Origin: Thermoflexus sp.
GTDB lineage: Bacteria > Chloroflexota > Anaerolineae > Aggregatilineales > Aggregatilineaceae
Reading direction: 5' to 3'
Assembly (NCBI GenBank): GCA_020724465.1
Contig: DYGX01000002.1
Location: 248,001-312,000 of the forward strand
Length of the DNA: 64,000 nucleotides
Part shown: one piece after another, positions 9,214 to 16,571 of the stretch
How the letters are laid out: each line of letters starts with the position of its first letter
Numbering within the stretch: position 1 is the first letter of the stretch
Notes under the pieces: generated by a model
Seen by the model: the letters and a program-made list of their open reading frames with translations, nothing else
Told to the model about the DNA's origin: nothing
Databases searched by the model: none
Position numbers and translations under genes: made by a program

Positions 9214-9245
9214 GAGATTCCAGCCAGCCCGGGGTGTCCGGCGCG

Positions 9246-10082
9246 CTAGGCAGGCGCGTAAAAGATCGCCGCGCCGTAGCCGACCACGCGAGAGTAGTCT
9301 CCGGTCGTGTCGCCCGACGTCGCGTAGCCGACGACGCGTGCCCGGGTGGCGCCCAGAGCGCGCGCCGCGATCATCACCGCCGCGATCGCACCACGCCCGC
9401 AGGCGAACCCGCGCCCTTCTTCTTCGGCCTGCACCACGCCCACCGGGTCAAAATCCTCGACGGCGCCCAGCACCACCGCGTCCAATTCGTTGGCGACGCC
9501 CTGCGGGTAGAAGTGCGACAGATCCGAGCTGGCGACCAGCAGCGCGTTTTGGCCCGCCAGCAGCCCGCCCAGGGCGGCGCCGAGCGCCTCGGCGACGGCC
9601 AGCGACTGGTCCACCATTGCCAGAGGGATCAGGCGGAAGCTGCCAAGCGTGCGCTGCAAGAAAGGCAGTTCGATTTCCAGCGAGTGCTCCGGGTCCTCAC
9701 GCACGGTTTCGAGCGGGATCTCCGCGCGCAGCCGCTCCAGCAGATCGCGCGCGACGGGAACCTCGCCCAGTGGAGTTGCGTAGGCGTCATGCCCGGTGGT
9801 CAACACGGCTCCGCGATAGGCGTAGTGTGACGGCCCAACCAGCGCGACGACGTCGACCTGGCGCCCCGTGAGTAGCTTAAACGCGTGGCCTGCCACGGCG
9901 CCGGAATAGCGGTGCCCGGCGTGGGGCGCCAGCACGCCCACCAGCCGGCCCGGCACCGGCGCGACTTCGGCCCGGTTGAGATACGCGTCAACCGTGCGGG
10001 CAAGCTGCTCCGGATTACCCGGATACCATGTCCCTGCGATCGGCGAGGGCCGGACGTCGGTCACCGAGTGCGGCGCGGTCAT
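9246..10082 (-). CDS. Memo-family protein (AmmeMemoRadiSam system protein B type)
   Basis: The 278-residue protein belongs to the Memo family, which shares a fold with extradiol-dioxygenase-type enzymes. Visible signatures are RPSPIAGTWYPGNPEQL at the N-terminus, APHAGHRYSGAVAG, GPSHYAYRG, SSDLSHFYP and ACGRGAI. The His in PHAGH and PSH and the Cys in ACGRG correspond to the conserved active-site-like residues. In many bacteria memo sits with an AMMECR1 gene and a radical-SAM gene; neither is adjacent here. ATG 10082 is preferred because AAGGGA lies just upstream; an in-frame ATG at 10106 would add eight residues. The chemistry of bacterial Memo proteins is unsettled, so no reaction is assigned. 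Confidence 0.85.
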   Translation of the reverse strand: MTAPHSVTDVRPSPIAGTWYPGNPEQLARTVDAYLNRAEVAPVPGRLVGVLAPHAGHRYSGAVAGHAFKLLTGRQVDVVALVGPSHYAYRGAVLTTGHDAYATPLGEVPVARDLLERLRAEIPLETVREDPEHSLEIELPFLQRTLGSFRLIPLAMVDQSLAVAEALGAALGGLLAGQNALLVASSDLSHFYPQGVANELDAVVLGAVEDFDPVGVVQAEEEGRGFACGRGAIAAVMIAARALGATRARVVGYATSGDTTGDYSRVVGYGAAIFYAPA

Positions 10083-10119
10083 GGTAGGCGATCCCTTATA
10101 GCTCATATGGTCTATCTTT

Positions 10120-10128
10120 ATTTTAACA
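10120..10128 (-). promoter_or_regulatory. Extended -10 promoter candidate for the Memo-family gene
   Basis: On the minus strand the sequence reads TG-t-TAAAAT, an extended -10 element 37 bases before the chosen start of the Memo-family gene. No good -35 is seen, which is tolerated by extended -10 promoters. Confidence 0.4.
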
Positions 10129-10164
10129 TCAAAGCGTCCTGCGCACCACTGCGGAAAGGCCGCG

Positions 10165-10173
10165 TGCTATAAT
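10165..10173 (+). promoter_or_regulatory. Extended -10 promoter for the alpha/beta hydrolase gene
   Basis: TG-c-TATAAT is a perfect -10 hexamer with the upstream TG of extended promoters. A start of transcription near 10180 leaves a leader of about 35 bases with AGAGGAG before the ATG. No clear -35 element is present. Confidence 0.65.
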
Positions 10174-10214
10174 GTGTAATATCCCATTGTGTGTCCGGTA
10201 CGAGAGGAGATGCC

Positions 10215-11261
10215 ATGCCTGATCCTCTGCCCAACCCGGAAGGGTACCCGTTTCTGCGGCGGGTGCTGGATGACTGGTGGGCGCGGAATCCTCGCGTGCG
10301 CCGCGCAGTCGACTGGCCGGTCTGGTTTGCGCTGGCGCTGCTGGCTGCTGTCTTCGGCTTGATGCTGCTCCCGTTTTTTGTCTCGCTCGGTGGGCCAGAG
10401 ATCCAGCCGCCGTATGCACAGGCCGATCCCAATGGTCTTTTTGTCCGGCTGGAGGATGGGACGCTCTACGCGGTGCATGAGCCAGGGTCGGGGCCGGCGG
10501 TTGTGCTGCTGCACGGTTTCGGCGGATCAACCGTGTCGTGGCGCGAGACGATCCCAGCGCTGGCATCGGCAGGCTACGATGTGTACGCCCTCGATCTGCG
10601 CGGTTTCGGCTTGAGCGACAAAGACTGGGCGGCGGACTATAGCCACGCGGCCCAGGCCGAACGTGTGGCGGCGTGGATGGACGCGGTGGGGATCGACCGG
10701 GCCGCGATCGTGGGACACTCGATGGGCGGGAGCGTGGCGGCGCATCTGGCGCTGAGCGATCCAGAGCGGGTCAGCCGGCTGGTGCTGGTCGATGCGGCGC
10801 TTCTAAGCGACCGCGCAGCGTGGAGCATCCCGAGCGTGGTGTGGGATGTGCCCTTCGTGCGGCGCTGGGCGCAGCTTGCGCTGCGGCGCGCAGTGCCGGA
10901 CATGCTCGCGGATCTGCTGCGTGACGCGGCGGCCAACGATGCCGCGCTATCGCCGGAGCTGGTCGCGGGCTATGAACGCGCTTTGCACACGCCAGGGTGG
11001 GAATTGAGCCTGCTGGGTATGCTGCGCGACAGCCGCCGCAGCGCGCCGCCCCTGCCGCTCGGCAATATTCGTGTCCCGACGCTGATCGTGTGGGGCGCGG
11101 AAGATGGTTGGGTCCCGCCGGAAGATGGCGCCCGCCTGGCGCAGATGATTCCGGGCGCGCAGCGCGTCGAGCTGGACGGCGTGGGCCATCTGCCAATGCA
11201 CGAGGCGCCGGATGAGTTTCAGGCGGCGCTGCTCGACTTCCTGGCGCGCACCACTCCATGA
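10215..11261 (+). CDS. Membrane-anchored alpha/beta hydrolase
   Basis: The 348-residue protein has one transmembrane helix near residues 35-57 (WFALALLAAVFGLMLLPFFV) followed by an alpha/beta-hydrolase domain. The catalytic triad is readable: nucleophile Ser in GHSMGGSVAAH, Asp in WGAEDGW, and His in GVGHLPMHEAP. The oxyanion region is HGFGGSTVSWR. This is the esterase/haloalkane-dehalogenase-like group; the substrate cannot be told. The active domain may face outward from its N-terminal anchor. ATG 10215 follows AGAGGAG at good spacing, so the frame-open GTG start at 10191 is rejected. It is a single gene with its own promoter. Confidence 0.85.
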   Translation: MPDPLPNPEGYPFLRRVLDDWWARNPRVRRAVDWPVWFALALLAAVFGLMLLPFFVSLGGPEIQPPYAQADPNGLFVRLEDGTLYAVHEPGSGPAVVLLHGFGGSTVSWRETIPALASAGYDVYALDLRGFGLSDKDWAADYSHAAQAERVAAWMDAVGIDRAAIVGHSMGGSVAAHLALSDPERVSRLVLVDAALLSDRAAWSIPSVVWDVPFVRRWAQLALRRAVPDMLADLLRDAAANDAALSPELVAGYERALHTPGWELSLLGMLRDSRRSAPPLPLGNIRVPTLIVWGAEDGWVPPEDGARLAQMIPGAQRVELDGVGHLPMHEAPDEFQAALLDFLARTTP

Positions 11262-11283
11262 CGCCCTGAGTACGGCGGGTGGG

Positions 11284-11314
11284 ATCCAAAAAGCCGGGGG
11301 AACAGCCCCGGCTT
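11284..11314 (-). terminator. Rho-independent terminator of groES
   Basis: A perfect 9-bp stem (AAGCCGGGG with CCCCGGCTT, 11291-11299 and 11306-11314) with a six-base loop is followed on the minus strand by TTT, continuing the TT of the stem. It lies 32 bases past the groES stop. Confidence 0.8.
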
Positions 11315-11345
11315 CTGGCAAAGTTGCTGTCAGGCGCGCTGGTGC

Positions 11346-11630
11346 TTACTTGTTGATGCGGGCCAGCACGTCGTCTTCGTTCATCAGCAAGTAGGTCTTG
11401 CCTTCGTACTTGATCTCGGTGCCGGTGTACTTGGGGAACAGCACAAGGTCGCCCACCTTCAGGTCGGTGGTCCGGTCCTCGCTCTCACCGACCGCTTCGA
11501 TCGTACCCTGCTGCGGCTTTTCTTTGGCCGTCTCGGGCAGCAGGACGCCGCCGGCAGTCTGGCTTTCGCCCTCAACCGGCAGGACAAGCACGCGCGCGCC
11601 TAGTGGTTCGATCTTGACTTTGTCGCCCAT
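11346..11630 (-). CDS. groES: Co-chaperonin GroES
   Basis: The 94-residue protein is the lid of the GroEL folding chamber. It shows the family pattern: KVKIEPLGARVLVLPVEGES, the mobile-loop region around SQTAGGVLLPETAKEKPQQG, and GDLVLFPKYTGTEIKYEGK near the end, with LLMNEDDVLARI at the C-terminus. AAGGAG lies ten bases before the ATG. No groEL follows: the next feature downstream is a terminator and then a convergent hydrolase gene. The CIRCE operator (TTAGCACTC-N9-GAGTGCTAA) is not present upstream, so HrcA control is not supported here. Confidence 0.96.
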   Translation of the reverse strand: MGDKVKIEPLGARVLVLPVEGESQTAGGVLLPETAKEKPQQGTIEAVGESEDRTTDLKVGDLVLFPKYTGTEIKYEGKTYLLMNEDDVLARINK

Positions 11631-11716
11631 GTCTTTGATTCTCCTTCGCGTCTCAGAGTGTTATGGGTGCTCCCGCCCGCGCACCAGCGCCGGCGTTCGC
11701 ACAAGTCAACGCACGA

Positions 11717-12376
11717 CTAGTTCGCCGACAGCGCGACCGCGGCCTTGACCTTCTCCAGCAGCATGAACTCGGGCGCCGCACCCTCGATGTAGGTGTCCTC
11801 ATTGATGACGGTACGCGGAACACCCATCACGCTGTAGCGCTGTCCGAGATGTGGGAACTCCGTCACTTCGATCATGTCGGCGCGCACCTTGTCCGAGGCC
11901 ATCGCCAGCCGGTGCGCCAGGACGACTGCCTGGGGGCAGTACGGGCACGTGGGCGTCACGAAAACCTGCAGGTGCAGGGGAGTCTCGAGGCTCTCAAGGA
12001 ACTCGAGCGTCGCGGGATCAAGGTCAACTTCCCCTGTGCCGACGGCCAGGATCGCTTCGAGCAGCGAGGTGAACTCGTAGCCCGAAGGGATCCCGTAGAA
12101 GCGGATGCCGTAGTCGCGGTCGTTCTCCCCATTGATCGCGAGTGCCGGGATCTTGTCGATCCCCATTGACTCGGCCAGCTCTTTCTCCTTCAAAAAGTCA
12201 TGCACGTGCAGGGTGAGCTGATCCGAGAGTTCGGCGACTTCTTCGGCAATCTGCCGGGTCTCCTTGCAATAGCCGCACTCGAAATCCTGGGTGAACATAT
12301 GGATCGTGACGGGAGATCGCACAGCCGACAACAGGTTACGCACCTGGTCCTGGGTGTCTTTGTCCATCAGACGCAT
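11717..12376 (-). CDS. Double-thioredoxin-fold protein disulfide oxidoreductase
   Basis: The 219-residue protein contains two thioredoxin-like folds. The first has DFECGYCKETRQIAEEV with CGYC (about residues 34-37) and the second has TPTCPYCPQAVVLAHRLA with CPYC (about 143-146). The cis-Pro loops are DKIPALAI and MGVPRTVI. Two CxxC-bearing folds in tandem mark the PDO/glutaredoxin-like family, which forms or reduces disulfides in the cytoplasm and can act with a thioredoxin reductase-like flavoprotein. The start at 12376 has GGAA upstream. It is divergent from an OsmC gene, with a palindrome between them, suggesting shared redox control. Confidence 0.88.
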   Translation of the reverse strand: MRLMDKDTQDQVRNLLSAVRSPVTIHMFTQDFECGYCKETRQIAEEVAELSDQLTLHVHDFLKEKELAESMGIDKIPALAINGENDRDYGIRFYGIPSGYEFTSLLEAILAVGTGEVDLDPATLEFLESLETPLHLQVFVTPTCPYCPQAVVLAHRLAMASDKVRADMIEVTEFPHLGQRYSVMGVPRTVINEDTYIEGAAPEFMLLEKVKAAVALSAN

Positions 12377-12461
12377 GGTTAGGGGTTCCTTTTTTTGTTC
12401 CGTTGACGGTTAACACCCTTTAGATGCGGCCAACCGGCGCGGGTTGCGCTGTCTGATGCAC

Positions 12462-12506
12462 ATCATACCGTGAATTGTTCCGGCTTTCTAACAGAATTTC
12501 GTTAGA
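12462..12506. promoter_or_regulatory. Divergent redox-gene control region with palindrome
   Basis: TCTAAC-N8-GTTAGA (12487-12506) is a 6-bp inverted repeat. On the minus strand TTAGAA inside it is followed after 18 bases by TATGAT (12462-12467), a plausible promoter for the disulfide oxidoreductase gene. On the plus strand the repeat ends just before the -35 position of the OsmC promoter. It could be an operator for a dimeric regulator acting on both genes. Confidence 0.4.
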
Positions 12507-12531
12507 GGTGTCGCTCCGGATGGGGAGCAGG

Positions 12532-12537
12532 TATAAT
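12532..12537 (+). promoter_or_regulatory. -10 element of the OsmC gene
   Basis: A perfect TATAAT lies 39 bases before the ATG of the OsmC gene. The -35 region is weak, consistent with need for an activator or for the upstream palindrome. Confidence 0.6.
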
Positions 12538-12576
12538 GAGCGCGGGTTCAGTCTATGTGCGAGGACGGATCGGGGC

Positions 12577-13005
12577 ATGGCCAAGGCTATCATTCGCTGG
12601 GTGCGCGGGTTGGAGTTTGTGGCGACGGACAGCACCAAGCATTCTGTGGTGCTGTCGGCGCCGGACGAGGCGAACGGAACCGGCATGAAACCGAGCGAGC
12701 TGCTGCTGGTATCGCTCGGCGGGTGCACCGCGTTCGACGTGGTCAACATCCTGATGAAGAAACGCAAGCGGCTGGTCGATGTGCAGGTCGAGGTTGAGGG
12801 CGAGCAAAACCCGACGCCACCCTGGGCGTTCACCCGCATCCATGTGCACTATATCATCACGGGCGAGGGGCTGACTCCGCGCGAGGTCGAGCAGGCTATC
12901 ACGCTCTCGCACGAGAAATACTGCTCCGTCTCGGCGACGCTGGCCTGCGCTGTCACCATGACGCACGATTACGAGATCGTCGAGCCGATGCTCGAACGCG
13001 AATAG
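12577..13005 (+). CDS. OsmC/Ohr-family protein
   Basis: The 142-residue protein belongs to the OsmC family of thiol-dependent peroxidases that reduce organic hydroperoxides. The two conserved cysteines are visible: SLGGCTAFDVVNIL (about residue 50) and SHEKYCSVSATLA (about residue 114). LSAPDEANGTGMKPSELLL is the usual OsmC N-terminal region. The true start is ATG 12577; the frame is open upstream to 12475, but that part lacks OsmC similarity and contains the TATAAT promoter. It is the more general YhfA-like subgroup rather than classical Ohr. A small membrane protein gene follows 32 bases later. Confidence 0.9.
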   Translation: MAKAIIRWVRGLEFVATDSTKHSVVLSAPDEANGTGMKPSELLLVSLGGCTAFDVVNILMKKRKRLVDVQVEVEGEQNPTPPWAFTRIHVHYIITGEGLTPREVEQAITLSHEKYCSVSATLACAVTMTHDYEIVEPMLERE

Positions 13006-13037
13006 CTCATCACCTGGCACAGAGGAAAAGAACCAGC

Positions 13038-13289
13038 GTGGACCTTTTAGAGCGGATCTTGGGGGCCAACAACCGGCGTGGCGGCAGCAACGACTTCTTT
13101 GACACGCTGCGCGGCCTGTCGCGCTGGGTTGTGAGCTGCGGCTGCGCGCTGCTGCTCGGCATCGCGTTCCTGGTGATTCTGATCGTGGGCGGGGCGATTC
13201 AACTGGGCAACGAGGCTATCACTATTGCCGTCGTGGTGGCGATGATTATCGTCGCGGTTGTGTCGCTATTCCGGGCGTCCTTCTCCTAG
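13038..13289 (+). CDS. Small two-helix membrane protein
   Basis: The 83-residue product starts at GTG 13038, preceded by AGAGGAAA. After a polar N-terminus (LERILGANNRRGGSNDFFD) it has two hydrophobic helices near residues 30-54 and 60-79. I recognise no family. Its last 24 bases overlap, tail to tail, the end of the helix-turn-helix gene on the other strand. It is probably cotranscribed with the OsmC gene. Confidence 0.65.
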   Translation: MDLLERILGANNRRGGSNDFFDTLRGLSRWVVSCGCALLLGIAFLVILIVGGAIQLGNEAITIAVVVAMIIVAVVSLFRASFS

Positions 13290-13565
13290 CGAGTTCGGCG
13301 CGTCGGGCGAGCGCCGCGCTCGACCTCGGCGCCCGCTCGTTCGCTGGCTGTGACCAGCCGTTTCGTTCCGTTCCAACATCTCCAAGATAGCCTGACCGGT
13401 GATGAAGACCCGGCGCATCCCCGGTGGCTGGCTCGCGCGCAGCTCTCCACTGGCGAGCAGGCGCTTGATGGTGCTCAGGCTCACGTTCAGAATCTCGGCC
13501 ACTTCGTCGCGCGTGTAAACCCGGTTGGGGACGATCGGTGGGCGTTGGCTGTGGTGTGGGCCCAT
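13266..13565 (-). CDS. Helix-turn-helix (excisionase/MerR-type) DNA-binding protein
   Basis: The 99-residue protein has a single winged HTH at about residues 16-62: VYTRDEVAEILNVSLSTIKR, LLASGELRASQPPGMRRVFI, then GQAILEMLER. The remaining 35 residues are basic and probably disordered (QRTSGRRGRARRSPDAPNS). GGAG lies eight bases before the ATG. It lies 13 bases downstream of the LysM/M23 peptidase gene on the same strand and so is likely the last gene of that operon. It may regulate the envelope cluster, though no target site is evident. Confidence 0.78.
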   Translation of the reverse strand: MGPHHSQRPPIVPNRVYTRDEVAEILNVSLSTIKRLLASGELRASQPPGMRRVFITGQAILEMLERNETAGHSQRTSGRRGRARRSPDAPNSLGEGRPE

Positions 13566-13578
13566 TGTGTCCGCTCCG

Positions 13579-15039
13579 CTACGGAAAACTCTGCTGAACC
13601 CACTGCAGCGGGTCTACCGGCGTGCCCCCGACCCACAATTCCCAGTGCAGGTGCGGCCCGGTCGAGCGGCCTGTCGAGCCGACGGTGCCGATGACCTGGC
13701 CCGGCACGACGATGTCCCCGACCTTCACCTTGATCTCGGTCTGATGCCAGAAGCCCGAATACACCCCCCAGCCGTGATCGATGATAGTAGCGTTGCCCCG
13801 GATGGGAAGCGCCTCGGCCATCACGACCGTGCCGGCGGCCGGGGCCAGAATCGGCGCGCCGGGTCCGCTGCCGAAGTCGGTTCCTGTGTGGAAGGTGCTC
13901 AGCGCACCCTGGTTGTACGAACGCCGCGTACCGAACTGCGACGTGATGGCGCCGGTAGACGGCAGGCCCATCATCCCGTCAAAAAAGCGCCGCGTGGTAA
14001 AGCCGGACATAATTCGCGTGATGGTCTCGTCTTCCGGTCCGGTCAGCGCCGGATCCAGCAGGGCGTTCTGCTCGGCCGTCAGGACGATCTGTTCCGCCTG
14101 GTAGCCCCCCGCCTCGACCTGTACCCGGAAGGTTACCTCAGCGCGCTGCCCGTTGGTCGCGTCGATCGCCAGCGTCAGCGGGTAGATGCCTGGCCGGGCC
14201 AGCGCATGAATGCCGAAGATGGCGTCATGCTGGTTCGCGTCATGAGTCGCGAAGCGCAGCGGGCGCTCCATGAACGTCCCGCTGATAGTGGCCGGGCCAT
14301 CGGTGACCAGGTGAATACCCAGCGTCCGGCCTTGCACGACCGGGAGCGGGCGGAACTGCGCGTCGACCAGCGGATATGGCAGGTCGGCAGCATGCTCGGA
14401 GGCCGGAACGCCCGGAATCCGCAGCGTCTGGCCGAAGAAGAGTGGCGCCGGCCACGCAAGATGGTTGGCCGCGGCCAACCGGTACGCCGGGATCCCGTAC
14501 TGGACCGCCAGCCGGTAGATATTCTGCCCAGGGCGCACAATGTGAACCGCTTCGGGCGCGCCGGAAAGCTGGCTGCCGTCTGCACCGGCTCCCGCCGGGA
14601 TGACAAGCTGCTGCCCGATATACAGCAGGTTCGGGTTGCACAGATTGTTGGCAGCGGCCAGCGCCTGTGCGGTGGTCTGATAGCGCGCCAGGAGCGTTTG
14701 CAGCGTATCGCCGGGGGCGACGGTATGCGTAGTCAGCGCGCCCACGCTCCCCGGCTGCGCGTTTGGGATCAGCAGGCGCTGGCCAACCGCGATGGAGCGG
14801 GGGTCGGCGATGCCGTTGGCAATGGCAATCGCCTCGACGGTGGTGCCATAGCGCAGCGCAATGCGGAAGAGATTTTCGTCCCGCTGGACGATGTGAATCG
14901 TAGTCGTGCCAGGCTGCGCGGCGGCACCATCCTGCGCGGCTGCCGGGGCCACCCTGGCAACCATCCCGATGACCAGGCAGGCTGCCAGCGCGAGCAACCA
15001 CCCGCTCCGATGCAACAGGAACTTGTCGACGTTTCTCAT
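13579..15039 (-). CDS. Secreted LysM and M23 peptidase, cell-wall hydrolase
   Basis: The 486-residue protein has a signal peptide (GWLLALAACLVIGMVARVAP, cut after PAAAQ), then three LysM peptidoglycan-binding repeats at about 44-90, 104-150 and 170-215 (for example HIVQRDENLFRIALRYGTTV; TVAPGDTLQTLLARYQTTAQ). After a beta-rich linker comes an M23 domain: FHTGTDFGSGPGAPILAPAA with the zinc His and Asp, and STGPHLHWELWV with the HLH zinc motif. It should cut peptide crosslinks in peptidoglycan outside the cell. All zinc ligands appear intact. Its start overlaps the upstream gene by four bases. Confidence 0.93.
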   Translation of the reverse strand: MRNVDKFLLHRSGWLLALAACLVIGMVARVAPAAAQDGAAAQPGTTTIHIVQRDENLFRIALRYGTTVEAIAIANGIADPRSIAVGQRLLIPNAQPGSVGALTTHTVAPGDTLQTLLARYQTTAQALAAANNLCNPNLLYIGQQLVIPAGAGADGSQLSGAPEAVHIVRPGQNIYRLAVQYGIPAYRLAAANHLAWPAPLFFGQTLRIPGVPASEHAADLPYPLVDAQFRPLPVVQGRTLGIHLVTDGPATISGTFMERPLRFATHDANQHDAIFGIHALARPGIYPLTLAIDATNGQRAEVTFRVQVEAGGYQAEQIVLTAEQNALLDPALTGPEDETITRIMSGFTTRRFFDGMMGLPSTGAITSQFGTRRSYNQGALSTFHTGTDFGSGPGAPILAPAAGTVVMAEALPIRGNATIIDHGWGVYSGFWHQTEIKVKVGDIVVPGQVIGTVGSTGRSTGPHLHWELWVGGTPVDPLQWVQQSFP

Positions 15040-16415
15040 GACGCTCGGCGGCGAATCTGCTCCACCAGGTGCAGGGCTTCCGTCAGCTTTTCTAGCGCGC
15101 TTGTCGCCAGCGGCACCCCCGTGTCAGCCGTGCTGGCGAGGGTCTGGGCATAACAGGATGGCTCGTAGAGCGCGCGCGCCTGAGTCGCCAGCGCCAGCCC
15201 TTCGTTGATCAGGCGCACCGCTGCTTCAAGCTGCGGATCGGCTGCGTCGCGGCGGTCAAGCTGCGCGCGCTGCTCGCTTGTCCACTCAAACAAGCCGGGC
15301 CAGGGATCGAGCGCGCACGACGACGGGCTTAGTATCTCACCCGACTGGCTGCGTTGCCAGTTATCAAGTATCCCGTTCTTGTACGGGCGTTGCAAATCTC
15401 CCAGAATCGCCAGGCGCCGGTTCAGCTCGCGCAGAATCTCCGGATAATCGAGGTCGGGCAGCGGGAGCGGCGTGGGCGAAAGGGTCGGCGTGATGGTCGG
15501 GGTGAGAGTGGGCGTACCGGTGGGTGCCGGGATGTCGCTGGGCGGCAGCGTTTCGGCGGGGGGCGGCGGCGCGGCTTCCGCTGGCCGGTTGGGATCGGCT
15601 GTCGGCGTGGGCGACGGCGGCAGTGTGGCGGTGGGCAGCGGCGTTGGGGACGGGCCCGATGTGGGGGCCGGGCTGGCGATCGCTGTCGCCAGATCGCGTT
15701 CGAGCAGGGCCAGGTCGACCTCGACCTGATCCAGCTCGGCGGATGCGCGCACCAGCTCGGTCATGCTTGCCTGGCCCGCGCCGCACATGTGATCCCAGCG
15801 CGTCTGTGCGATCCGCAGCAGGTTGAGCGTGGTATTGACCCGGCCCGCAATCCCGGACAGGTCGCCCCGGTAGGTCTCAAGCGTTGCGGGTGAAAGCTCC
15901 AGCGGGGCGGGGCGGATGACATCGGATGGACATAGCAAGGCGCCGCTTTCGCGGTAGACGCGATCGCTCTGGCGCAGCGCGGCGACGCTGGACCGCGTTT
16001 CGTCGAGCCTATCCTGCAAAGCGCGCTCAAGCTCGCTGCGCTCTGGCACCGGGCCGCCAGACGCGGAAATCCCGTTGTCACCGCCGGGCAAGCCGATCAG
16101 GCGCACGCCAATGTTGGCGATCAGCAGGGCAAGAAATGTCACCCCCAGAATTAGCAGGCTTCGACTGAGCACGGCGTCGCTGATCAGCCCCCGCTGTGGC
16201 AAGCTGCCTTGCTGGAGCGCGCGGAACTGTCTCAGGGCAGCTTCTGCGGCGTCGCGTACGTCATCATCGTCTTCTTGAAGGTACACGTTGCGGAGAAAGG
16301 GAATAACCTGTGGATCGCGCGTCTTCGCCATCTGGCGCACGGCACGGCGGCGTGCTTTTGGCTCAGGGTCTTGAAGCTGCTCGATTAGATCGTCCCAGGC
16401 GGGTTTGCTGGTCAT
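15036..16415 (-). CDS. HEAT-repeat membrane protein with Pro/Thr-rich spacer
   Basis: The 459-residue protein begins with a cytoplasmic alpha-solenoid piece of HEAT type (residues 5-62: WDDLIEQLQDPEPKARRRAV, then VRDAAEAALRQF). One transmembrane helix follows near 83-108 (SLLILGVTFLALLIANIGVR). The outer part has a helical region, a Pro/Thr/Ser spacer (about 245-320) and a second helical region with several cysteines. It overlaps the M23 peptidase gene by four bases (ATGA), so the two are probably made together. I do not recognise a named family; it may place or control the wall hydrolase. Confidence 0.7.
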   Translation of the reverse strand: MTSKPAWDDLIEQLQDPEPKARRRAVRQMAKTRDPQVIPFLRNVYLQEDDDDVRDAAEAALRQFRALQQGSLPQRGLISDAVLSRSLLILGVTFLALLIANIGVRLIGLPGGDNGISASGGPVPERSELERALQDRLDETRSSVAALRQSDRVYRESGALLCPSDVIRPAPLELSPATLETYRGDLSGIAGRVNTTLNLLRIAQTRWDHMCGAGQASMTELVRASAELDQVEVDLALLERDLATAIASPAPTSGPSPTPLPTATLPPSPTPTADPNRPAEAAPPPPAETLPPSDIPAPTGTPTLTPTITPTLSPTPLPLPDLDYPEILRELNRRLAILGDLQRPYKNGILDNWQRSQSGEILSPSSCALDPWPGLFEWTSEQRAQLDRRDAADPQLEAAVRLINEGLALATQARALYEPSCYAQTLASTADTGVPLATSALEKLTEALHLVEQIRRRAS

Positions 16416-16505
16416 AGTCGCGAATCCGTCTATAAGCGGGCACGTACGGCCTCAATCATACGTTAATTCTTGACTGTCCGAAAGTGCCTTGCCCCCGGCA
16501 CAACG

Positions 16506-16531
16506 GCGCACCAGCGTATAGGCTGGTGCGC
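16506..16531. terminator. 10-bp perfect hairpin between lipoprotein and HEAT genes
   Basis: GCGCACCAGC and GCTGGTGCGC (16506-16515, 16522-16531) form a perfect stem with a six-base loop. No T tract follows on either strand, so it may be a Rho-dependent end, an RNA-stability hairpin or a protein site rather than a simple terminator. Confidence 0.4.
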
Positions 16532-16571
16532 AGGCAGCAGCGATCAGACACCGGGAGCCTGAGGCGATCCG

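Noticed and set aside
11640-11680. Possible CIRCE upstream of groES
   Set aside because: GAGTG and GTGCTC occur, but the 9-bp arms of CIRCE are not formed.
13525-15153. 542-codon open frame opposite the LysM/M23 gene
   Set aside because: Antisense to clear LysM and M23 motifs; composition is that of a shadow frame.
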